In this document: positions 56,937 to 64,000 of the stretch, piece by piece
Layout: the number at the start of each line of letters is the position of its first letter
How positions within the stretch are numbered: position 1 is the stretch's first letter
Assembly (NCBI GenBank): GCA_001549895.1
Contig: AP014719.1
Coordinates: forward strand, 2,666,001-2,730,000
DNA: 64,000 bases
DNA from: Arthrobacter sp. Hiyo8
GTDB taxonomy: Bacteria; Actinomycetota; Actinomycetes; Actinomycetales; Micrococcaceae
Direction: 5' to 3'
Position numbers and translations under genes: made by a program
The notes under the pieces: generated by a model
Database searches by the model: none
Told to the model about the DNA's origin: nothing
The model's input: the letters and a program-made list of their open reading frames with translations, nothing else

Positions 56937-57002
56937 CCCAACTAGCTCGCATTCGTTGTCGTTTTGAGGCCTCAAAACGACAACGAATGCGAGTCAGTTG
57001 GG
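56937..57002. repeat. 66-bp near-perfect intergenic palindrome, copy 2
   Basis: Two 33-base halves that differ at only two positions; each starts CCCAACT and runs through CTCGCATTCGTTGTCGTTTTG to a GGCC centre. It fills the whole gap between the two convergent transporter genes. The sequence is the same family as 1221-1288. Confidence 0.95.
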
Positions 57003-57008
57003 TGGAGA

Positions 57009-58466
57009 CTACTGGGGTGTGACCGCGAGCTCCGCAGGCTTGGAGCCCTTCGGGACGAACAAAGTGTCGGCCTGTTCGAGGGACATGCCGTTGGTTTCTG
57101 GCACCTTGAACATGACGAAGAAGAACGACGCCGCGGCGAACAGTGCGTACATGCCGTAAGTCAGCGGCAGCGAACCGGCCGCCATGATCGGGAAGCTCAA
57201 GGTGATGGCGAAGTTGGCGATCCACTGGGCTGCGGCGGCCAGGCCGAGCGCACGGGCCCGGATGCGGGACGGGAAGATCTCGCCCAGGAGCACCCACACC
57301 AACGGTCCCCACGAAGCGCCGAAGCTCACCACGAAGACGTTGGCGGCAACGAGGGCCACAGGACCCAGGCGCCGCTCAAGGAAACCGAAGAGCCTGTCCC
57401 GGTGGCAGAAGAGAAGGCCAACGCCATCGCACCCAGGGACACGGCCATGCCGATGGAGCCAGCCAGCAGGATGGGCCGGCGGCCGATGCGGTCCACGAGG
57501 GCGATGGCCACGAGCGTCACCAGGATGTTGGTGACGGACGTTGCCACCGAGATGGTCAGGGAGTCCTGCTCGTGGAAGCCGACTGCCTTCCACAGGGTGG
57601 TGGAGTAGTAGAAGATCACGTTGATGCCGACGAATTGCTGCAGCACGGACAGGATGATGCCGATCCACACCACGGGCTGCAGGCCGAAGGCCTTGCCACG
57701 CAGGGAGCCCTTCTTGGTGGAGAGCTCGTCCTGCTTGATCGAGTCGCGGATTTCGCGGATGTGGCGTTCGGTGTCATCGCCGGGCATCAGGGTGTCGAAG
57801 ATTTTGCGTGCGGTGTCTTCCTTGCCGTTGAGGACCAGGAAATGCGGGGATTCGGGCAGCCGGAAGGCGATCAGGCCGTATATCGCGGCGGGCACGGCGC
57901 ACGCGATGAACATCCAGCGCCAGGCCTCAATTCCCAGCCACAACGCGTGGTGGGCGCTTCCCGCGGACGTGGCCAGGACCGCGTCGGACAGCAGGGCCGC
58001 GAAAATGCCGGTGGTGATCGCGAGTTGCTGCAGCGACGCGAGCCGCCCACGGACCTGGCGCGGGGAGATTTCCGAGATGTAGGCCGGCGCGATCACCGAC
58101 GCGAGGCCGATGCCCAGGCCGCCAACCAGCCGCCAGAAAACCAGGTCCCAGACGCTGAAGGCCAAGCCCGTCCCGATGGAACTGACCAGGAAGAGTGCGG
58201 CACCAAGCTTCATGGCCGGGATGCGGCCGTAGCGGTCGGCACCTTCCCGCGAGGTACGCCCCTGCCGCGCAGCCGAGCAGCGCGACCGCCACAGCGAAGC
58301 CGGTGACGGCTTCGCTCAGCATGAATTCGTCCTTCATCGCGTCGACGGCGCCGTTGACCACGGAGGAATCGAAGCCGAAGAGGAAACCGCCCACTGCTCC
58401 GGCAACGGCCAGGCCAATTACTTTGCGTGGGACGCCGGAACGGCTGTCGGAGCTGGATTTGGGCAT
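57009..58466 (-). CDS. Sugar-porter-family MFS transporter (two frameshifts)
   Basis: About 485 residues. Starts MPKSSSDSRSG at 58466 with AGGGAG upstream. FLFGFDSSVVNGAV, DRYGRIPAMKLG, RLVGGLGIGLASVIAPAYISEISP, PESPHFLVLNGKEDTARK, DRIGRRPILLAGS and VPETNGMSLEQ are the classic sugar-porter signatures of XylE/GalP/IolT-type proton symporters. One base is missing at 57364-57366 and a second shift lies near 58245, where one base must go or two be added. Sugar not determinable. Confidence 0.87.
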
Positions 58467-58678
58467 GGCTCTCCCTTGAGGAAATGTGGTGGATTGTGCG
58501 GCGCGGTCGTCGTCGGCAGCTGGTTCCGACGGGGACGCCGGTGCACTCGCGCTACACAGTGTGGCACGCCGCCAGCGTGACTTCCAGTCAACCCCACCAG
58601 CCACACCGGACGTGTCACGCCACGCAAACTTTCGCGCCGCCGTCGGGCGCTCCACCGCGCAAACGCTGGAAACGACAA

Positions 58679-58707
58679 CGGCAGGCAGTCCAAAAGACTG
58701 CCTGCCG
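58679..58707 (-). terminator. Terminator of the DHA2 exporter gene
   Basis: Twelve-base arms CGGCAGGCAGTC / GACTGCCTGCCG with a five-base loop, 18 bases beyond the stop at 58725 on the minus strand. Confidence 0.8.
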
Positions 58708-58724
58708 TGACGCGGTTCGAGATA

Positions 58725-60376
58725 TTAGTGGGCCGAGACGGATTCCTTCGCTGCAGCCTTCGGATCCGTGAGTTTCTTGTTCGGCAAAGCGAAGGTGATG
58801 AGGAACGCGAGGCCGGTGAGCGCCGCGGCGGTCAGCATCACGGTGTCGATCGACTGCGCGAAGCCTTCAAGGATGGGCCGGGTGAGCGCCGGGTTGGCGT
58901 GGTGCAGCCAGCTGGTGTCGTTCAGCGAATCGTTCGTGGCGCCGTGCTTGAAGAAGTCGTACAGCTTGGCGTTGGCAGGATCCGCGGCTACCGCAGGATC
59001 CTTGAGCACCTTGAGGTAGTCCGCGCTGCCCATGGCGTCCTTCATGCCCGAGGCGATCTTGTCGGCGGCCAGGCTGAAGAGCATCGAGATGAACACGGCG
59101 GTACCCACGGCGCCACCCATGGAACGGAAGAACGCTGCGGTGGACGTGCCCACGCCCATGTCCTTAGGCGGTACGGAGACCTGCATGGCCAGGGTGAGCG
59201 GCTGCATGCAGAAGCCCAGGCCCATGCCGAAGAAGACGGCGATCAGGCCGGGAACCCAGAGGCCGGTGTCCACGCCGAGGGACAGACCCATGACGATTGC
59301 GGCGGCGGTCAGGATGCCGGTGCCGAGGATCGGGAAGATCCGGAAAACGCCCGACGCCGAGATGGTCCGTCCCGCTGTAATGGAACCGAAGAGGATGCCC
59401 ACCGTGAAGGTGATCATCATGAGGCCGGCCTCGGTGGGGGTGAGGCCCTTGACCAGCTGCAGGTACATCGGGAGCATCGCGATGGCCCGAACATACCGAT
59501 GCCGATGATGAAGTTCAGCAGGGAAGACAAGCCGAAGGTGATGTTCCTGAAGAGCCGAAGGGGGATCAGCGCGTAGTCGCCGGCACGCCGCTCAACCAGC
59601 AGGAAGGCGATGATGCCGATGACGCCAAGCCCGTAGCAGATCCATGCGTTCCCGGAGGTCCAGCCCCAGCTGCGGCCTTGTTCGGCCACGAGCAGCAGCG
59701 GAACGATTGCCAGCGTGATGGCTGCCGCGCCCCAGTAGTCGATCTTCTGCTTGACGTGCTTCGCGGGCAGGTGCAGATAGAAGAACACCACAGCCAGTGC
59801 GGCCAGCCCGATGGGCAGGTTGATGAAGAAGACCCAGCGCCAGCCGTCGAAGCCAAGGATGTTGGCCGAGCCTGCGAAGGCACCGCCGACCACGGGCCCG
59901 AGCACCGAGGAAACGCCAAAGACGGACATGAAGTAGCCCTGGTACTTGGCACGATCCTTCAGGGCAACGATGTCGCCGATGATCGTCAAGGCGAGGGCCA
60001 GCAGACCGCCGGCGCCCATACCCTGGATGCCGCGGGCGATGGCGAGCTCGGTCATGGAATGCACGGAACCGGCGTACAGGGATCCGGCGAGGAAGATCAG
60101 GATCGCGGCGAGGTACAGCGGGCGGCGGCCGAAGATGTCGCTGAGCTTGCCGTACAACGGGGTGGTCACCGTGGATGTGATGAGGTAGGCCGTAGTGGCC
60201 CACGCCTGCAGGGACAGGCCGTCCAGGTCGTTGGCGATCGTGTAAATGGACGTGGACACAATGGTCTGGTCCAGGGAGGACAGGAACATGCCGAGCATGA
60301 GGCCCACCATGACGGTAAGCGTCTGACGGTGTGTCAAGACCTCTCCGGCGGCCCGCACAGGCGTGGCGTTGGACAT
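58725..60376 (-). CDS. DHA2-family MFS exporter, EmrB/QacA type (frameshifted)
   Basis: 550 residues and 14 predicted helices after restoring one base at 59486-59488. GMFLSSLDQTIVSTSIYTIANDL is the DHA2 motif 1 with the membrane aspartate; YGKLSDIFGRRPLYL, RGIQGMGAGGLLALALTIIGDI and GPVVGGAFAG follow. Exports drugs or hydrophobic cations using the proton gradient. An AGGATAGTT inverted repeat lies 35 bases upstream of the ATG, although no regulator gene is adjacent. Confidence 0.88.
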
Positions 60377-60410
60377 TGCTTCTCCAAGGGTGGATGTAAG
60401 GGGACTAAGC

Positions 60411-60437
60411 AGGATAGTTGCTTTCAGTAACTATCCT
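60411..60437. promoter_or_regulatory. Candidate operator upstream of the DHA2 exporter
   Basis: Nine-base arms AGGATAGTT / AACTATCCT with a nine-base spacer. The form resembles the TTAGG-based MarR operator at 55196 (which has GTTAGG/CCTAAC). No regulator gene lies next to it. Confidence 0.65.
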
Positions 60438-60482
60438 AATGGCTCCTGTATTCCCTGTCCTACCCGATTGGCGAGAAAAATG

Positions 60483-60964
60483 TCACCGCTCCACCAGAAT
60501 CCCGTCAGGATCGCAGTAGATCAGGTTGCCGGGTTCGATGTGCACTCCGTCAATCACCAAGGCGATGTCCACTTCGCCACGGCCCACTTTGGAGCTCTTC
60601 TTGGGGTTGCTACCAAGGGCTTTGACGCCCAGAGGCAGCTCCGCGATCGCCACGCGATCGCGGATGGCCCCATTAATCACGACGCCGGCCCAGCCGTTCG
60701 CGACGGCGCTTTCGGCAATCATGTCCCCATGAGGGCAGTGCGCAGGGAGCCATAACCGTCCACCACCAGCACGGCGCCCTCGCCCGGTGTTGCCAGAATG
60801 GTCTTCACCAACGCATTGTCCTCAAAGCATTTGATGGTGCGAACGGGGCCGTTGAAGTGGGACATGCCGCCGAGGTCCTGGAACTGCAGTGATATCGACT
60901 CGACTTCTTCGGCACGCTCGTCGTAGAGATCGGCGGTGTTGATGGGGTTCGCTGGGCTGTTCAT
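60483..60964 (-). CDS. rraA: RraA family protein (frameshifted)
   Basis: 160 residues after restoring one base at 60725-60728. [67 protein letters not shown] and GVVINGAIRD match RraA proteins of proteobacterial RNase E-inhibitor type, including length. In other organisms the same fold acts as an oxaloacetate decarboxylase or aldolase, and the conserved Arg-Asp of that activity is present, so the RNase role is not proven. Monocistronic. Confidence 0.82.
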
Positions 60965-61127
60965 CGTTGATCCTCCTCGGTCCGTTGGAGTTACCCTAAC
61001 GCGTGCGGACGAGCCATAGCGGGTCCTGGGCTTGCCGGTTGTCCACATACGCGCCTTCATGACAGCCGGGCAGGCTCCCTCGGCGCTAGGCTGAATTCAC
61101 ACGTCCAGAGGCTAGGGGAGTACCGTC

Positions 61128-62455
61128 ATGAGCCTGTCCGATCTGCCCGGTTCATTGCCTGAAAGACCGGTGGCGGATCCTGCCCTCGATCCTTCGCGAA
61201 CGCAAGGCCCGACGACGGCGCTCGCCGAGCCCGTGGAGCGCGTCCGCTCGCTGTGGGTCACCGGAGTAGTGCTCGTCAATGTTGGCATCAACGCCGCCTT
61301 CTTCGGCCCGATCCAGGTTCTGCTTGGACAGCAGGCCATCCACTTTGACGAAGGCCAGAAGGAAGCCATCCTTGCGCTCGTTACGGGATGTGGTGCGGCG
61401 GTGTCTATGGTCGCGAATCCCCTGTTTGGAGCGTTCAGCGATCGCACCACGTCCCGCTTCGGACGGCGAGTCCCTTGGGTGCTTTTCGGAGCCATCCTGG
61501 GTACCGTCGCATTGCTTGCGCTAGCGGGAGCTCCCAACGTGGCGGTCATGACTATTCTGTGGTGCCTCGTCCAAGCCGGCTGTAATGGGGCCTATGCGGC
61601 GATCACGGCGGCTATTCCGGACCGCGTGCCTGTGCCCCAACGCGGCGCGGTCGGCGGCCTTGCGGCCATGGGCCAGACGGTGGGCATTCTCGTTGGCGCA
61701 GTCATCGCTTCCGTAGTTTCGGGGAACTTTGCCCTCGGCTACATCGTGTGCGCCGCTGCGCTGCTGGCCGGCGTCGTGCTCTATCTTTTCAAGAATGGCG
61801 ACGTGCCTCTCGCTCCCGAGGCCAGGCCACCGTTCATACTGTGGACATTCGTCAAGGGCTTTTGGATCTCGCCGGTCAAATACCCGGACTTCGCGTGGGC
61901 ATGGTTGACGAGGTTCCTGGTCAATGTCGGCAACCACATGGTCACTTTGTACTTGCTCTTCTTCCTCAAGGATGCCGTGCATATCGAGGAAATGCAGGGG
62001 ATCAAGCCGGAGTTTGGCGTCCTCATCCTGACAGGCCTTTATGCCGTCATGGTGATCATCACCAGCGTGGTGGGCGGTGCCATCAGCGACCGCATGGGCA
62101 AACGCAAACCGTTGGTCATTGCTTCCTCCGTCGTCATCTCGATAGCTGCGTTGATCCTCGCGTTCGAACCCACGTGGACGGGGCCATTGCGGGTGCCGTG
62201 GTGCTCGGCGTTGGCTTCGGTGCGTATCTGGCGGTCGACTTCGCCCTCATTACCCAAGTGCTGCCTGCGGCCTTGGATCGGGGCAGGGACCTTGGGGTCA
62301 TCAACATCGCCAACTCTTTGCCGCAGGTGATCGCGCCGGCGATTGCCTCCATTTTCGTTGTGTTCTGGGGTGGTTACGTCTCGCTGTATGTGGCCGCAGC
62401 GGTCATTGGCTTGCTGGGAGCGGTTTTCGTCGTGAAGATCAAGGGCGTCGCGTAG
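61128..62455 (+). CDS. MFS transporter, GPH/sucrose-type (frameshifted)
   Basis: 442 residues after restoring one G at 62180-62183. Twelve helices; NPLFGAFSDRTTSRFGRRVPWVLFGAI and the repeat GGAISDRMGKRKPLVIASS carry the loop motifs, with RFLVNVGNHMVTLYLLFFLKDAV in the second half. The loop DRTTSRFGRRVPW resembles glycoside-pentoside-hexuronide and plant-sucrose-type carriers. AGGGGAGTACCGTC precedes ATG 61128. A TetR gene follows 122 bases downstream. Confidence 0.83.
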
Positions 62456-62577
62456 ACCTGGGAATCCGTTCTCAGGGAACTGACAACTTGCTGCCGTATC
62501 ATTGTCAGGACGCGCTCGGTCTATGGGGGGGCCGCGCAATCTCCCCGAACGAAGCCCAAACCAACAGAACGCCGGAA

Positions 62578-63180
62578 ATGTCCGAACCGAACTCCTTGGA
62601 ACCGTATTCGCTGGATCTGGCCGCGGGGTTGCCCCAAATGGCGGCTGCTCCCACCACGCCGAGACAGCTATTGCGCTACGCCCGGATACTCAAGACTGCC
62701 GCGGGATTCGCCCAGCGGCAGTTCGATACTGTGAGCCTCTCGGATGTATCCACTCGGGCCCACGTTCCGCTGGGGACGCTCTACCGTTACTTTCCGTCCA
62801 CGGTCCATCTGATGCTCGCCGTCTACCGGCAGCAGCTCCGCGAACTCAACGACGCCAAGCCGGCATCTTCGAGGTGCAGCCAGCAAGAGCTCACCGGTCT
62901 CGGGATGGAAATTTTCCACATGCGAGTCATGCAACCCGCTGTAGAACACTGCCTGTCCCGCACCTGGGACACCCGCGATGGTGACATCCCCGTACTCTTG
63001 CGCGATATCGAGGCGCTTTCGGCCGAGATGGTCGCGGCTGCGATCGGCGATGCCGGGAGGGCCAGGATTCTGCTCCACGTCATCAGTGGTCTGGTCCAGT
63101 CCGTCAACTGTCGCCGGATCTCACTTTTCGACGCAGAGAAGGACCTCAAGAACGCCTGCAAGTTGATTGCGGACGCGTAG
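62578..63180 (+). CDS. TetR-family regulator
   Basis: 200 residues, intact. HTH: TVSLSDVSTRAHVPLGTLYRYFPSTVHLMLAV, with DAEKDLKNACKLIADA at the C-terminus. ATG follows GCCGGAA. It is codirectional with the MFS gene and probably belongs to it. The N-terminal 30 residues before the first helix are longer than usual and Pro-rich (AAAPTTPRQLLRYAR), as in the KstR-like subgroup of actinobacterial TetR proteins. Confidence 0.83.
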   Translation: MSEPNSLEPYSLDLAAGLPQMAAAPTTPRQLLRYARILKTAAGFAQRQFDTVSLSDVSTRAHVPLGTLYRYFPSTVHLMLAVYRQQLRELNDAKPASSRCSQQELTGLGMEIFHMRVMQPAVEHCLSRTWDTRDGDIPVLLRDIEALSAEMVAAAIGDAGRARILLHVISGLVQSVNCRRISLFDAEKDLKNACKLIADA

Positions 63181-63202
63181 CTTTTCGGGGAATCACCGTA
63201 AT

Positions 63203-63214
63203 TGGTCTAGACCA
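63203..63214. promoter_or_regulatory. GntR-type palindrome upstream of the malic enzyme gene
   Basis: TGGTCTAGACCA, a perfect 12-base palindrome of the FadR/GntR operator form (TGGT...ACCA), 205 bases before the malic enzyme start. No GntR gene is in the window. Confidence 0.5.
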
Positions 63215-63419
63215 CTACGACCAAAAGTATGAGTTTATGACTGGATGTCTCTAGTCTTCCTATCAGGCCCCTGTCTACGAAGACAGGACCCAAGCGGCTA
63301 GCAGCCCATATCCGCAGGAGTTTCACCGCACGGACCAGCCACCCTTGGTCCGGCACCGAAGCCTCTATACCTGCCCGAATTGTGCCGTGGGTTCACGGCT
63401 AGCCTGAGGAGACAACGAC

Positions 63420-64000
63420 GTGTCCGTCGAGACCATCACCCCGAACAGAATCTGACTGCCCTGGCGCTGAGCGAAGAGGAAATCTTCACCGCCCACGAAG
63501 GCGGCAAGCTCTCCGTGTCCAGCACCGTACCGCTTTTGAACAAGCGGGACCTTTCCATTGCCTACACGCCCGGCGTCGCCGAAGTGAGCCGCGCGATCCA
63601 CGCGAACCCGGAGCTTGCACGCACGCACACCTGGGCAGAGCGGCTCGTTGTGGTCGTCAGCGATGGGACCGCTGTCCTGGGCCTGGGCGATATCGGACCC
63701 AGCGCCTCCCTCCCCGTCATGGAAGGAAAGTCCGCGCTCTTCAAGGCTTTCGGTGATCTCGACTCCATCCCCTTGGTCCTCAACACCACCAACGTGGACG
63801 AAATCATCGAGACCCTGGTCCGTCTGCGTCCGAGCTTCGGCGCCGTGAACCTCGAAGACATCTCAGCACCCCGCTGCTTCGAACTCGAAGAGCGCCTCAT
63901 CGAAGCCCTCGACTGCCCCGTCATGCACGATGACCAACACGGCACCGCCGTCGTGGTTCTCGCGGCCCTGACGAACGCCGCCAAGGTGACCGGCCGTGAG
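63420..64000 (+). CDS. NAD-dependent malic enzyme, N-terminal part (runs off window, frameshifted)
   Basis: Oxidative decarboxylation of malate to pyruvate. GTG 63420 is preceded by GAGGAGA; repaired at the CCCC of 63439-63442 the start reads MSVETITPEQNLTALALSEEEIF. The body then shows HEGGKLSVSSTVPLLNKRDLSIAYTPGVAEV with the catalytic Tyr, VVSDGTAVLGLGDIGPSASLPVMEGK, NLEDISAPRCFELEERL with the metal-binding Glu-Asp, and MHDDQHGTAVVVLAAL. It continues past the right edge. Short (MaeA/YtsJ-like) bacterial form without a fused phosphotransacetylase visible so far. Confidence 0.9.

Overview
The window is GC-rich DNA from a soil actinobacterium, most likely Arthrobacter or a close Micrococcaceae relative. 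The homoprotocatechuate 2,3-dioxygenase reads almost exactly like the Mn-dependent enzyme I recall from Arthrobacter globiformis, and the PTS, MocR-type aminotransferase, WXG100-like and PF04020 genes fit the same group. These taxonomic statements rest on remembered family sequences, not on a search. No rRNA, tRNA, IS element, prophage or CRISPR array was seen.

Layout. 1-4104: homoprotocatechuate meta-cleavage operon (hpaE fragment, hpaD, hpaH, hpaI). 4209-8809: two unknown genes, an aspartate-type aminotransferase paired with a LigK/RraA-type aldolase, a small unknown gene and a LysR regulator. 9420-14141: 5-oxoprolinase pxpABC, an MHS-type transporter and a short-chain dehydrogenase. 14319-18695: thioesterase, CtaG-like membrane protein, acetyltransferase, histidine phosphatase and purB. 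18888-21041: WXG100-like protein plus serine hydrolase, then a PF04020 membrane protein. 21162-26258: hisC-type aminotransferase and a three-gene 2-oxoacid dehydrogenase complex. 26320-33670: membrane proteins, UspA, a MocR-like aminotransferase, a PEP-mutase family enzyme, a GerMN-type lipoprotein, an FMN reductase with divergent TetR, and a Gfo/Idh/MocA oxidoreductase. 33758-35836: secreted Ala/Val/Pro protein, ECF sigma factor and membrane partner. 36156-38705: ald with divergent PucR regulator. 38864-44608: surface protein, flavin monooxygenase with TetR, excisionase-like HTH protein, a second TetR and a glutaryl-CoA-type acyl-CoA dehydrogenase. 44848-50859: general PTS (ptsI-ptsH) divergent from TetR-mtlA-mtlD. 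51063-60964: MarR/NmrA/DUF1772 cassette, cycA, GNAT, MarR-MFS pair, a sugar porter, a DHA2 exporter and RraA. 61128-64000: MFS, TetR and the start of a NAD-malic enzyme.

Two features dominate the window. First, about 56 apparent frameshifts break 36 genes. Nearly all can be repaired by restoring one G or C to a short homopolymer, so they are best read as consensus sequencing errors, not pseudogenes. Coordinates below span the repaired genes. After repair every length is a whole number of codons and fits the family. Second, four convergent gene junctions carry arrays of a GAGCGAGCGT core spaced at exactly 32 bp, with orientation reversing inside two of the arrays. Two further loci carry a related pair of 66-68 bp palindromes. 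The 32-bp arrays are the best candidate here for an undescribed system. They could be sites for a DNA-binding protein stacked every three helical turns at transcription ends.

The genes together suggest a catabolic generalist with aromatic acid, amino acid, 5-oxoproline and mannitol use, where most units sit beside their own regulator and a recognisable inverted-repeat operator.
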